A stretch of 34,772 nucleotides of DNA from a bacterium (GCA_020849855.1 JADZFO010000058.1:1-34772), one strand, 5' to 3'; shown: positions 6,595 to 15,323, numbered from the stretch's first letter. Notes: generated by a model from the sequence alone, not told the origin. A program made the numbers and translations.

Positions 6595-8721
6595 CGCTGC
6601 CGGCTTGTCCGGCACTGGCGGCACGCTGCCGCCTGGGCCCGGTGTGCTCGGTGGCAACGGACGGCTGTCGGCTTCGCTCCCGCCGGAGCCGAAGAAGCGC
6701 GTCAGCTGCGCTGCCAGGGCGTCGAGGCTGCCGCCGCCCAGCAGACCGCCGCCAGCGGAGCCGGTGACCAGGATCTCCGGCATGATCTTCACGTTGTGTT
6801 CGCTCAGGGAGGCGATGGCGTTGATCAGCGCCGTCTCTGAGCGGCCGAGCGCGGCGACCTGCTCGGCGAAGGACTTCGCACGGGCCATACCGATCGCCTC
6901 CACCTCCTGGCCGCGGGCCAGACCGCTTTCGCGGATGATCGCCGCCTCGGTCTCGGCGCGGGCCAGACCGGTCTGGCGGATCACCGCCGCGTCAACATCG
7001 GCCTTGGCCAGACCTGTCTCGCGGGTATAGGCCGCCTCGCCCTCCGCCCGCGCCCGCTGGCTGGAAGCGTTGTGCTTCTGGATGTCCACGTTCACCTGGG
7101 CCTGGGCCAGCTGCAGCTGCATGTCGGCCGTACCGCGGGCCTGCTCGGTGGCGATGCGCTCCTCCTCCGCCACGCGCTGCATGCGGTAGGTCTCGACCTC
7201 CTGGTTGGCGATCTCGCGCTGGGTCAGGACCTGCACCATGTCCTCCGGCAGGATGACATCCTGAATGTAAACACCCTTGGTCTCAACCTGGTACTCCGCG
7301 AGCTGCACCGAGATGTGCTCGAAGGCCTCGCGCTGCACTTCATGGCGGGTCTCGATGAACATCACCGCCGGCATGCTCTGCAGCTTGTCGCGGAAGTGGT
7401 TGCCCACCGCCGCCTGCAGCACTTCGTTGACCAGGTTGGCCATGCTGCCGACAGAGCTGATCACCCGCGGCGCGCGGGTGTCCGGTACGTGGATCTGCAC
7501 CTGCAGGTCGAACTTGAACACGAAGCCCTCGCGGCTCTTGGCCACGATCGGCTGCAGGCGCGCGTCATAGCTGTGCGCGTGGCTGACCACATCGGCCCAG
7601 TTCAGGGTCAGGATCGCGGTCGGCACGATCTCGGCCTGGTAGCAGCGCGGGTTGATCGGGTACTTGCCCGTGCGCAGCGGCTCCTGCCAGATGCCGCGGT
7701 GTCCCGGGCGCACCAGGCTGCCGTGCTTGAATTCCGAGCCGCTTGTGTCGCGGGTGGCCAGGCCGACATAACTCTTCACCACCGCCACCTGGCCCTGCTC
7801 GACGACCAGCATCGGCACGATCTCAACAGAGACCAGGAAGGGGTTGAGCGTGAAGGCGCCATAGAGCAGCGGGTCATGCTGCAGGCCGATCTTGCCGCCG
7901 GCTTCCAGGAAGGCCTGGAAGTCCTGATAGTTGTTGTGCTGCGTGTTCTTGTTGCCCAGCAGCACCTCGATCATGTCGGCGTCAGTGCTGCCGCCGGACT
8001 CCATCTTCTCCACGTCGTCAAAGCCGCCCAGGCGGCTGGCGATGTCGCCGCTGTCCAGGGGCTCGCCCTCAAAGGTGGTGACGATGCCGATGGTATCGAT
8101 GACCCGGCCGCCCTCAGAGCTGTGCGGCTGGATGCGCACGATCTCCAGCTGATCCGGCCGCAGGCCGAAGTTCTCCGGGCTCAGCATGGCCCCGCGCAGC
8201 TGGTTTGAGCTGACCGGCACGCCATAGACGCGTCGGCGCGTGACCACCATGAAGGCCACCGGATGGATCGGCACCAGGGTGCCGGGAGGCAGCACCGGCC
8301 GCTGTACGCCCTTCTGTCCGCCGTGGCCGACGAAGGTGTAGAGGTCGGTGAAGTTGCCGAACTCGCGGCGGTAGACGGCGCTCTTCGCACCGATGGGCAG
8401 CGGGTTGCCGATCTGCGCAATGACCACGCCGATCTCGCCCGCCGGGATCTGCACCCAGGGGTGCTTCTCGACTGCGTAAAGCAGCCAGAGGCGAAAGCGC
8501 CAGCCCGGCATCAGCAGTTCACTTTGATAGCCAGCTTCGCCATTAAAGGCGATGGGGTTATCCTCAGAGAGCTTGCGCAGGCCAAAGCGCTTGATTACCA
8601 GCCCGACTTCGGTCGGTCCAATCACGTGGATCGAGGGAAGTATGAGTACGAGGGCCAGTAAGAACAACACAGCAGACCAGGCCGACAATGGGCCCAGCAC
8701 AGCCAACACATCCGTTCCCAA
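6589..8721 (-). CDS. Flotillin-like SPFH/band 7 membrane protein, unusually long
   Basis: 710 residues, starting at a TTG with AGGTG about nine bases upstream. One transmembrane segment lies at about 12-33 (WSAVLFLLALVLILPSIHVI). Two stretches resemble the start of an SPFH domain: GPTEVGLVIKRFG at about 35, and VEQGQVAVVKSYVG near residue 310. The canonical band 7 core with VNEVLQAAVGNHFRDKLQS follows the second. A long charged coiled coil (about 510-650) contains three 15-residue repeats of the form RxTGLAxAxxxAAxI. The C-terminus is Gly-rich then Pro-rich, without a membrane segment. Flotillins scaffold membrane microdomains as oligomers; typical members have about 430-500 residues, so this one carries about 250 extra in its N-terminal half. 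No NfeD-type partner is next to it. It stands alone, so its partner is unknown. Confidence 0.85.
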   Translation of the reverse strand: MGTDVLAVLGPLSAWSAVLFLLALVLILPSIHVIGPTEVGLVIKRFGLRKLSEDNPIAFNGEAGYQSELLMPGWRFRLWLLYAVEKHPWVQIPAGEIGVVIAQIGNPLPIGAKSAVYRREFGNFTDLYTFVGHGGQKGVQRPVLPPGTLVPIHPVAFMVVTRRRVYGVPVSSNQLRGAMLSPENFGLRPDQLEIVRIQPHSSEGGRVIDTIGIVTTFEGEPLDSGDIASRLGGFDDVEKMESGGSTDADMIEVLLGNKNTQHNNYQDFQAFLEAGGKIGLQHDPLLYGAFTLNPFLVSVEIVPMLVVEQGQVAVVKSYVGLATRDTSGSEFKHGSLVRPGHRGIWQEPLRTGKYPINPRCYQAEIVPTAILTLNWADVVSHAHSYDARLQPIVAKSREGFVFKFDLQVQIHVPDTRAPRVISSVGSMANLVNEVLQAAVGNHFRDKLQSMPAVMFIETRHEVQREAFEHISVQLAEYQVETKGVYIQDVILPEDMVQVLTQREIANQEVETYRMQRVAEEERIATEQARGTADMQLQLAQAQVNVDIQKHNASSQRARAEGEAAYTRETGLAKADVDAAVIRQTGLARAETEAAIIRESGLARGQEVEAIGMARAKSFAEQVAALGRSETALINAIASLSEHNVKIMPEILVTGSAGGGLLGGGSLDALAAQLTRFFGSGGSEADSRPLPPSTPGPGGSVPPVPDKPAAA

Positions 8722-8883
8722 CTCTTTTCACCTGCACCCTGGAGTTACTTGCTCCGATGGGGTGCAAGCGAGATACTACAGCGCAAAAGGGCAGTCTGCA
8801 GGAAATTTAACGTGATACCGCGCTATCAATAAGCAGCGCGAACAGTTGCATTACATATGTAGGAACAACCTGCGGAATGCGCC

Positions 8884-9123
8884 CTACAATTCGAACTTTC
8901 CGCGAACTTTGGCCAGGCACTTCTGCTTGTCCTTGCCATAAAAGGGGAAGACTGCCAGATGGCCGTTCCCGCAGGACACGGCAGAGCCGCTGTGCCTCGA
9001 CTCGCCCACCAGCTTGCCATCGCCGTCGGCCTTTCGTTCAGACTCGCAGTGTAATTCAGCTGCCCAACTCCGTCGGAAGCTCCCAACTATTCGGAATGCG
9101 CCACTTCTTCGCCGGGACGGCAC
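8884..9123 (-). CDS. Small putative protein or gene remnant with cysteine motif
   Basis: A 79-codon frame overlaps the last 37 bases of the gene at 9087-9671. The final 50 or so codons have the G/C third-position bias of the neighbours and read GKLVGESRHSGSAVSCGNGH, then LAVFPFYGKDKQKCLAKVRG and a short tail. Cys and His spacing hints at half of a zinc ribbon. The first 30 codons look non-coding and the only ATG (9123) has no ribosome binding site. It may be the 3' fragment of a lost gene. The 162 bases between it and the flotillin-like gene show nothing recognisable. Confidence 0.3.
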   Translation of the reverse strand: MPSRRRSGAFRIVGSFRRSWAAELHCESERKADGDGKLVGESRHSGSAVSCGNGHLAVFPFYGKDKQKCLAKVRGKFEL

Positions 9124-9671
9124 TTGGCGCAGCGCTGATCGCGGTAGTACTCCACCAGCGGCCGCGGGTCCGCCAGCTCGCGCCCGCCCTGCATGTCGGG
9201 TATCAGATCAATCTCATGCCCGCAGGCCGTGCGGAAGCGGTAGAGATGGAAGCCCTGCAGCGTGTCAGTGATCACATACCAGTGCCGGCAACCATAGGGC
9301 GCGGGCAGCACCAGCATGTTGTGCGCGGGCCAGGCCAGGTCGCCGGCGTCGGCCGAGAAGTCCAGGCGCTCACGGGCGCGGCTGATCTTCTGCTCGGTCT
9401 CGGCCAGGCTTTCGCGCAGCTCAAGGCCGGGCACGCCCCTGGGCAGGCCATAGATAACGCGCCGCGCAGCGGGCTGACTCAGGTCCAGGCCGCTGGCCGC
9501 CGGTCGCAGACCCAGGCTTTCGCCGAGGCCCCAGGCGAAGTCCAGCAGCGGCCAGCGAAACAGCCAGACCAGCAGGAGCAGCGCCGCCAATGAGCCCAGT
9601 CCCCGCAGGGCTTCATTGGCAATCAGACCAGTAACATATTCAGCCGCTGGAGTGTTTCTCTTACTCCGCAT
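9087..9671 (-). CDS. Single-TM protein with cysteine-rich C-terminus, unknown function
   Basis: 194 residues from the ATG at 9671, chosen because GGGGGATCGAGG lies directly upstream; the longer frame to 9719 adds 16 residues without a binding site. A hydrophobic segment at about 25-40 (GSLAALLLLVWLFRWPLL) would anchor it in the inner membrane. A short charged helix follows (about 85-105). The C-terminal part has Cys/His positions GCRHWY, TACGHEIDLI and CAKC that could bind a metal, as in zinc-ribbon proteins. I do not recognise the family. It is divergently oriented to the defence-type gene at 9742, with a 70-bp gap that must hold both promoters. Confidence 0.6.
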   Translation of the reverse strand: MRSKRNTPAAEYVTGLIANEALRGLGSLAALLLLVWLFRWPLLDFAWGLGESLGLRPAASGLDLSQPAARRVIYGLPRGVPGLELRESLAETEQKISRARERLDFSADAGDLAWPAHNMLVLPAPYGCRHWYVITDTLQGFHLYRFRTACGHEIDLIPDMQGGRELADPRPLVEYYRDQRCAKCRPGEEVAHSE

Positions 9672-9741
9672 CCTCGATCCCCCGACAGCGTGATAGCCCG
9701 CTCCGCGGGCTGGCAACACAGAAAACAGGACGTAAATTGGG

Positions 9742-11418
9742 TTGAGACGTTACCAAGAGATAGAGCATGGGAAGCAAACTGTGAGAAAATCACATGTGCT
9801 TTACGATCTTGAGCGTTGGGATTTCCAAGCCCCTACTGACGATGTCTTATTCGAACATCTCTGCCGGGACCTTTGGGATGCCATGTATCCGTCGCACCTA
9901 GTGCAGCTGGTTGGCACCTCTGGACAACGGCAAAAGGGCTTAGATATCTATGCAAGTCATCTCGATGGAGATTTCGGAATTCAGTGCAAGTGCCAGAGTA
10001 AGATAACACCTTCACAGTTGGCTAAGATAGTAGCGGATGTGCTTAAGCACCGTCACCCAATTAAGAAGCTACTTGTCACCTACAATGGAAAGCGCGATGA
10101 ACCACTTCAATCAAGAGCTCGTCTTATCACAGCAGAGCATCACTCGTTAGGTCACTTCGCTGTGGAAGTTCACTCTTGGCACGATATACTTGGATACCTG
10201 AAGCTACATCCGATGATTGCAGCAATCTATCTGCCAGAGTATAGACCACCAGATCTATCTTTCAATGTAGATACTAGTAAAACCGAATGCTCGAACAAGC
10301 TCTCATCAATGGATGCACTCATAACTAGATATCAACTGGACTTGGCGCAGCAAGAATTAGAAGATCTTAAGCCTCGACTGTTTGATATTGCTGATAATGA
10401 TCTCAAATTCAAGTACTATTGCTCGCTGGGGCGGTTGCGCAGCAAACTAGGTAAGGTGACTGAAGCCGGAAAGTTATTCATCCAGGCGGCTACCTACCTT
10501 GATACCCCTGAAGCGCTTCTCAAGAAGGCCAGTGGTCTGCTTATGATAGATCGGTCTGCTGAGGCATTGGAGATTGCTCTCAGCGTTACAGACCATGATC
10601 CGAATAACGGTGAAGCGTGGAGCATAGTGATTCGTGCCTCTGCAGTTTTGCATAAGTACTTCGAGGTGGAGAAGATCCCTATCGGTACGAGGCGAGAGGA
10701 CAAAGTCCTATATGCTCTCGCGGCTGCCTCTGCACACAGACAGGAGTATAGACAAGCAGATGAGCTGTTTGAACATCTCAGGAAGAACGAAGACAGTGAA
10801 CTGAGTACAAACAAAGACGTAATCGCAGAGCACGCAAAGGTAAAAATGATCCTGCTGCAGAATCAACCAGACTTTCAGCCGGGAGATGGTTGTGGGGATG
10901 TACTTCGTCAACAACTGATCAGCATTACTCAACTGCTCAAAGGGCCAATCGATGAACTGCTAGCAACTGGGAGTCTCCATCATAGAGTACATTGGCTTGA
11001 GCTTAGAAGCCAGGCACAGTTCTTTCTCGGCAACTATCGAGAAGCCCTAAATGACCTGGAGATCGCTTTGGTTCTGGAGCCAGACAGTTCCAGCCTCAAG
11101 AAATCGAAAGCAGTTGTGTTGGCACAAACTGGAAGCGCTGATGAGGCTCTCCCTCTCTTGGATCAAGTCGCAGAGAGTCCTCAGGTGCCTGAAGCGCGTC
11201 TAATAAAGGCACACATACTTATGGAGGCAGGCAGGGAGGATGAAGCAAGAAAGGAACTGCGTACACTCATGAATGCAGACCTTCCAAAGAAGCTAGCTCT
11301 GGGAGTCCGAACCTTACTTCTGCGACTGGAGATCTCCAAGGGCAATGAACCTGCCATCGCAAGGTTGCTCAAGGAACTTTCTCGTCATGGGGCGACAAGA
11401 GCGGAGGTTCTTGCCTAA
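9742..11418 (+). CDS. N-terminal part of a Mrr-like nuclease-TPR-GreAB-C-PIN conflict protein (frameshifted)
   Basis: 558 codons. Residues 20-150 look like an Mrr/restriction-endonuclease-like fold: FEHLC (Glu38), then GQRQKGLDIY (Asp68) and FGIQCKCQSK with a QxK in place of ExK (Gln81, Lys83), as in Mrr-type enzymes. From about 190 on there are degenerate TPR helices (ARSLGKVTEAGKLF-type repeats; YREALNDLEIALVLEPDSSS is a clear one). The frame ends at TAA 11416-11418 inside a TPR helix. The -1 frame continues the helix without interruption into the ORF that ends at 13553. Base composition and codon use are clearly AT-richer than in the flanking genes, which points to horizontal acquisition. 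The TTG start is uncertain; GTG 9781 is an alternative, with GGGAAG seven bases upstream. Confidence 0.75.
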   Translation: MRRYQEIEHGKQTVRKSHVLYDLERWDFQAPTDDVLFEHLCRDLWDAMYPSHLVQLVGTSGQRQKGLDIYASHLDGDFGIQCKCQSKITPSQLAKIVADVLKHRHPIKKLLVTYNGKRDEPLQSRARLITAEHHSLGHFAVEVHSWHDILGYLKLHPMIAAIYLPEYRPPDLSFNVDTSKTECSNKLSSMDALITRYQLDLAQQELEDLKPRLFDIADNDLKFKYYCSLGRLRSKLGKVTEAGKLFIQAATYLDTPEALLKKASGLLMIDRSAEALEIALSVTDHDPNNGEAWSIVIRASAVLHKYFEVEKIPIGTRREDKVLYALAAASAHRQEYRQADELFEHLRKNEDSELSTNKDVIAEHAKVKMILLQNQPDFQPGDGCGDVLRQQLISITQLLKGPIDELLATGSLHHRVHWLELRSQAQFFLGNYREALNDLEIALVLEPDSSSLKKSKAVVLAQTGSADEALPLLDQVAESPQVPEARLIKAHILMEAGREDEARKELRTLMNADLPKKLALGVRTLLLRLEISKGNEPAIARLLKELSRHGATRAEVLA

Positions 11419-11468
11419 AAGCGAGAATCGCTCGAAAGAAAGGCAGCGAGGAAGATGCCATAGCCGCC

Positions 11469-13553
11469 TTGCACAGCGCATTTTCTTCGCTAACTGAGAA
11501 TGAAGACCCCGAGACCACCTATTCCCTTGCATCTGAATGCCACAAAAGCGGGCTGTTTACTGAGGCTTCGCAGCTATATAAGAGGGTCATCACATTGGAC
11601 TCTGACATCTCACAGGTGGGTAATCTACTTTATTGCTATTACAAGGCTGGCTTGAACAAAGAGGCAATAGAACTCTGCACCAGTATTGATGTTCATCGCA
11701 AAACACACGACTTCGAAATCATGGAGTTAACACTCTTCGATAGAGTGGGAGCGCTGTCCCAGGCAATCGACTCTTCGACGCTTTTTCTTTCCGCGAATCC
11801 TGACGACATAGCGGTTCGTGCACGTCTTGCCATTTATCTGTACAGACTCGATTACTTCGCGCTTCTGGAAGAGCAACTGAGCATCTTAGTAGAGTCAACT
11901 AGTTTGAGCCTAAGTGAAGGAACTTCGATAGTGAAACTTCTTCACAACAGAGGCAGGACGCATGATGCTTTGAAGCTAAGTTACGAGCTTCGGCGAAGCA
12001 ACTTCGAAGTCCCGGAGGCGCACTTTCAGTTCGCCATGCTCTGCATGGGCCCACAAATCAAGGCTGTGCCGTTTCCGGAGGTTAATGAGGTGTTGCTTGA
12101 CTCCGCACTGCAAGTACAACCTTCGAATGGGTCCTTGCCAGTATGGTATGTCATTGTTGATAGAAGGGACGCCACAATCAAACATCACGAACTTGATGTT
12201 CAGTCGGATCTGAGTAAGAAGCTGCTAGGTAATCGAGTTGGAGACACCATTGAAATCACAAGCGCTCCTTTTCCAGAAGAATGTACAGTCTTGAGAGTTG
12301 TGCACAAACACGTGTTCGCGTTGGAGGAATCAGTTTCATTGCTAACGAGCGTGTACGGCGGAAGCGGACTGTTAAAGAGAGTTCCAGTCAATGACGAGTC
12401 AGCGACAGCCTTCAGAGACAGTCTAAGAGAAATGTCTGGTGTACTCGACAATGCAAGCCTTGTCAGCGAGCTGCTGCAAGCTTGGCGCGAGCGTAAGATC
12501 CCTATTGGGTTCGTGGCCTCGCGTTTTGGGTTCGATCTAGCAGGCTTTTGGACTGACCTAATTAGGACAAATGAACGTAAGGGCGTATGGACGAGTTCTC
12601 TAGAGGAACAGGCTGCAGCTGCAGCCCTGCTTGAAATGCATACCAAGCTCGTCGTTGATCTAACGTCACTTGTGCTAGTAAAGGAGTTAAATGCGCTCGA
12701 CTCACTCCTACTGGGGCCGCAACTCCTAGTAAGTCAATCAGTTATAGACGCTTTGACAAACGAGATCATGGTTAGCAGCCAGAATCATGAAAATGGACGC
12801 ATGTCAATGGGTTTTGTAGACGGAGAACCGCAAGTCTCGCACCAAACTGCAGATAAGTGCAGGCGGCATACCGAGCACTTAATTGTGCTCAAGGAGTGGA
12901 TACTGCACAACTGCAAACTGTGTCCCGTCTTAGCTCCTATTCCTGAAGTTGATAAGACCGAGCTCGAAGGAGTTCTAGGTGCAGAACTCACTGACAGTAT
13001 CTTGCTAGCGATGGAGTATGACTGTCCACTATATTGCGATGACGTAGCTTCATTGGCTTTTGCGCGTCGCGAGTATGGCGTTGCTGGGGTGTGGACACAG
13101 GATGTGTTTTCTATGCTAAATCGTCGGGGGCTTGACAACGAGTATTACGGGCGAGTAGTCCTTGACCTGGTTGAACTGCACTTTAGGCCTGTTTCAATTA
13201 CAGGAGCAGCATTAGTTGTGGCGGCAGAAATGGCAGACTGGACTTTGCAACCTCCTCTATCTAAGCTCGTAGCTGTTCTGGCTGACAATAATACCAAGAA
13301 CAGTTCAATTGTAGGTGTGCTCTCATACCTTTTATACCGGCTGTGGCTAGTCCAGTTGTCTGAGATGAAACGAAACGTCCTTGTTTTCTCTGTCTTGAAT
13401 TCGATCCGCGGAAAGCTTGATAAGAGTACGTTGGCTCTCTTGCGCGTCACAATACGGCAGCAGTTCAAATTGAACCCTCTTGGAGAAAGTGAGCTTTTGG
13501 AAGTTATCGGAACATGGTTAAAGGAGAAGGGAACAGGGCTGTACTTCAGTTAG
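11469..13553 (+). CDS. C-terminal part of the same protein: TPR, GreAB-C-like and PIN nuclease domains
   Basis: 694 codons from a TTG, but the frame is open further upstream to the frameshift at about 11415-11423, so this is probably not an independent gene. TPR-like helices fill residues 1-200. At about 248-290, KKLLGNRVGDTIEITSAPFP matches the C-terminal domain of GreA/GreB (consensus LLGKxVGDxVxV). A PIN nuclease follows: Asp397 (VVDLTSL), Glu432 (LTNEI), DCPLYCDD (Asp524/525) and Asp545 (WTQD) are candidate metal-binding acids. The order TPR, GreAB-C, PIN corresponds to a known bacterial conflict-system architecture; to my recollection Pfam names this PIN version PIN-TPR-GreABC. Predicted role: RNA cleavage in a defence or self-limiting response. 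It is AT-rich like the first part. Confidence 0.75.
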   Translation: MHSAFSSLTENEDPETTYSLASECHKSGLFTEASQLYKRVITLDSDISQVGNLLYCYYKAGLNKEAIELCTSIDVHRKTHDFEIMELTLFDRVGALSQAIDSSTLFLSANPDDIAVRARLAIYLYRLDYFALLEEQLSILVESTSLSLSEGTSIVKLLHNRGRTHDALKLSYELRRSNFEVPEAHFQFAMLCMGPQIKAVPFPEVNEVLLDSALQVQPSNGSLPVWYVIVDRRDATIKHHELDVQSDLSKKLLGNRVGDTIEITSAPFPEECTVLRVVHKHVFALEESVSLLTSVYGGSGLLKRVPVNDESATAFRDSLREMSGVLDNASLVSELLQAWRERKIPIGFVASRFGFDLAGFWTDLIRTNERKGVWTSSLEEQAAAAALLEMHTKLVVDLTSLVLVKELNALDSLLLGPQLLVSQSVIDALTNEIMVSSQNHENGRMSMGFVDGEPQVSHQTADKCRRHTEHLIVLKEWILHNCKLCPVLAPIPEVDKTELEGVLGAELTDSILLAMEYDCPLYCDDVASLAFARREYGVAGVWTQDVFSMLNRRGLDNEYYGRVVLDLVELHFRPVSITGAALVVAAEMADWTLQPPLSKLVAVLADNNTKNSSIVGVLSYLLYRLWLVQLSEMKRNVLVFSVLNSIRGKLDKSTLALLRVTIRQQFKLNPLGESELLEVIGTWLKEKGTGLYFS

Positions 13554-13639
13554 AATCTTGACCTTCCTCCCGCCACGCCCTAACATTCCGGCGCCAAAGG
13601 ACATGCCGCCGCTTGCAAGCTCGCGTCGGTCCAGGCTGG

Positions 13640-13704
13640 GCCGGGCAAGCCCGGCAACATAAGTTTGAAACATGAACCAGCGCGCCACCGGTCCAAAACC
13701 GGTG
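13640..13704. promoter_or_regulatory. Two short hairpins in the ndk leader region
   Basis: GCCGGGC-AA-GCCCGGC (13640-13655) and CACCGGT-CCAAA-ACCGGTG (13686-13704) are perfect 7-bp stems between the defence-type gene and ndk. Neither has a T-run. The second sits just before the ndk ribosome binding site and could be part of its 5' leader; a role is not shown. Confidence 0.4.
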
Positions 13705-13724
13705 ACACCTATAGGAGAACAACA

Positions 13725-14183
13725 ATGGCCTGGGAACGTACCTTCGCAATGCTTAAGCCCGACACCGTGCAGCGCGGCATCATCGGCAACGTGCTGAGCC
13801 GCCTGGAGACCAAGGGCTTCCGCATCGTCGCCATGAAGCTGATCCAGGTCACCGAAGAGCTGGCGGCCAAGCATTACGCCGCCCACGTCGGCAAGCCTTT
13901 CTATGACGGCCTGATCAAGTACATCACCTCCAGCCCGGTTGTGGTGATGGTGCTTGAGGCCCCGCAGGCGGTCGAGCAGCTGCGCAGCTTCATCGGCGCC
14001 ACCCGCCCCAACGAGGCGGCGGCCGGCACCATCCGCGCTGACTTCGGCGTGGATATCAGCAACAACCTGATCCATGCCAGCGATTCGGTCAGCTCGGCGG
14101 CCCAGGAGATCGGTGTCTACTTCACGCAGGGCGAGCTGCTGGACTATGAGCGCGCCATCGACGAGTGGCTGGTCGGAAGATAG
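13725..14183 (+). CDS. ndk: Nucleoside diphosphate kinase
   Basis: 152 residues, the usual length. It transfers the gamma phosphate between nucleoside triphosphates and diphosphates through a phosphohistidine and balances nucleotide pools in the cytoplasm. The start at ATG 13725 is set by AGGAG at 13713-13717; a longer frame to 13665 only adds non-conserved residues. All signature elements are present: ERTFAMLKPDTVQRG (Lys11), GKPFYDGLIKYI, RPNEAAAGTIRADFG and NNLIHASDS with the catalytic His117. The C-terminus YERAIDEWL is typical. It is a single gene followed by a strong hairpin at 14191-14233. GC-rich codon use returns here, marking the right border of the AT-rich insert. Confidence 0.97.
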   Translation: MAWERTFAMLKPDTVQRGIIGNVLSRLETKGFRIVAMKLIQVTEELAAKHYAAHVGKPFYDGLIKYITSSPVVVMVLEAPQAVEQLRSFIGATRPNEAAAGTIRADFGVDISNNLIHASDSVSSAAQEIGVYFTQGELLDYERAIDEWLVGR

Positions 14184-14190
14184 TGCGTAG

Positions 14191-14233
14191 TGCTCAGTGC
14201 TCAGTGTCTTCATTGCGCACTGAGCACTGAGCA
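14191..14233 (+). terminator. 16-bp perfect hairpin built from a TGCTCAGT octamer
   Basis: TGCTCAGTGCTCAGTG (14191-14206) pairs perfectly with CACTGAGCACTGAGCA (14218-14233) across an 11-base loop, eight bases after the ndk stop. Each arm is the octamer TGCTCAGT in tandem. The following bases (TTGAGCACTTG) hold no clean T-run, so termination is likely but not certain. Confidence 0.5.
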
Positions 14234-14279
14234 TTGAGCACTTGTTAAGGGAGCATCAGTCTGCCCCTATAGTTAAACG

Positions 14280-15095
14280 GTGACCGAAGCTTCTACAAAC
14301 CTGTCCAGTAAGGACCGCGTCGTGATTTGTCTCGACGGAATTGTGCGCGGCCTGTGGAAGCTGCTGCCCTTCGACTGTTCCTGGACGGACTACGTGGCCG
14401 CGGCCCAGGAGCGGCGGCCTGACCTGACCTTCATCCACCTGCAGCAGCCCTATGACTGGGAGGACCTGCTGCGCGGCAGCGCGAAGCCCTATGAGGAGCT
14501 GGTGCGCGGGATGGCCGACGAGCTGCTCTCCCACGGCGGCGACAAGTGGGAAGAGGTGCTGGTGCTGGGCTTTTCGATGGGCGGGCTGACCGCCCTGAAC
14601 CTGACCGAGGAGATCGGCTCCAGCGATGTACAGGTCGCGCCGCAGCGCCTGATCTTCTGCACCTTCGGCACGCCCTTCGGCGGCCCCTTTGATTACACCA
14701 CGGCGATGATCCAGCGCCTGCAGAACAGCTACCTCGACCGCCTTTATGACGGTGAGAGCACGCGGCGCTACTTCAAGGGCCTGCTGGACGGCGCCCGGGC
14801 CAGCCGCAGCATGCGCCTGGAGATCCTGCTGCACTACATCGAGCGCGACGAGTTCGTGCCTGAGCGCAGCGCCCTGCTGCCGGCCGAGTGGCTTTACTTC
14901 GCCCCGCAGTGGCCGCGGCTGAAGTGGGAAACGCACATCGCGCCCTGCGGCAACCGCCTGCGGCCCCATGACGGCTTTCTGCACGACTCCCTGGCGACGG
15001 CCTACATGGACGGGCTGATCGACGAACTGCTCCCGCCGCTGTGGGCAGAGCAGTCCGTCCGCCCACACAGCGGCTTCGCTGCGCCAGGGATCTGA
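14280..15095 (+). CDS. Alpha/beta hydrolase fold protein
   Basis: 271 residues from a GTG start with no clear ribosome binding site. The nucleophile elbow VLGFSMGG places the likely catalytic serine at Ser99, after a typical beta strand (EEVLVLGFS). Plausible partners are Asp190 in YIERDEFVP and His230 in RPHDGF, in the order expected for the fold. The oxyanion region would be near CLDGIVRG (about 17-24). There is no signal peptide, so it should be cytoplasmic. Substrate cannot be told from sequence; esterase, thioesterase or lipase-like activity are all possible. It follows ndk on the same strand, but the hairpin between them argues against co-transcription. Confidence 0.75.
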   Translation: MTEASTNLSSKDRVVICLDGIVRGLWKLLPFDCSWTDYVAAAQERRPDLTFIHLQQPYDWEDLLRGSAKPYEELVRGMADELLSHGGDKWEEVLVLGFSMGGLTALNLTEEIGSSDVQVAPQRLIFCTFGTPFGGPFDYTTAMIQRLQNSYLDRLYDGESTRRYFKGLLDGARASRSMRLEILLHYIERDEFVPERSALLPAEWLYFAPQWPRLKWETHIAPCGNRLRPHDGFLHDSLATAYMDGLIDELLPPLWAEQSVRPHSGFAAPGI

Positions 15096-15203
15096 GCCGT
15101 AAGCTGGCGGATCCACCTGAATCTGCCGCAGCTTGTCCGCAGTATTAATAGGTATAACTGCGGCGCGCAAGATGAAAGTTTGAGCCGAAAGGTAAAAAAC
15201 TGC

Positions 15204-15231
15204 TTGCATTTCTTAAACTTCAGTGTACAAT
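15204..15231 (+). promoter_or_regulatory. Sigma70-like promoter of the first LruC lipoprotein gene
   Basis: TTGCAT (15204-15209) and TACAAT (15226-15231) are separated by 16 bases in a locally AT-rich stretch about 95 bases before the start codon at 15324. This would give a leader of about 85 nt. A second -10-like TATAAC lies upstream at about 15152. Confidence 0.55.
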
Positions 15232-15323
15232 CCCCAAGTCTACGCCCGCCGCGCTCAGCGGCCGGGCCCAATGCTGCTACGTCCCACGGGAGTCTCTGAG
15301 GTGAAGAAGACGGAGGCTCGAAA

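Noticed and set aside
7072-8208. 378-codon plus-strand ORF opposite the flotillin-like gene
   Set aside because: Leu/His/Ala-rich antisense translation of a coiled-coil coding region; no start signals.
11405-11425. Programmed -1 frameshift in the conflict gene
   Set aside because: No X-XXY-YYZ slippery heptamer or stimulatory hairpin visible at the junction; mutation or assembly error is simpler.
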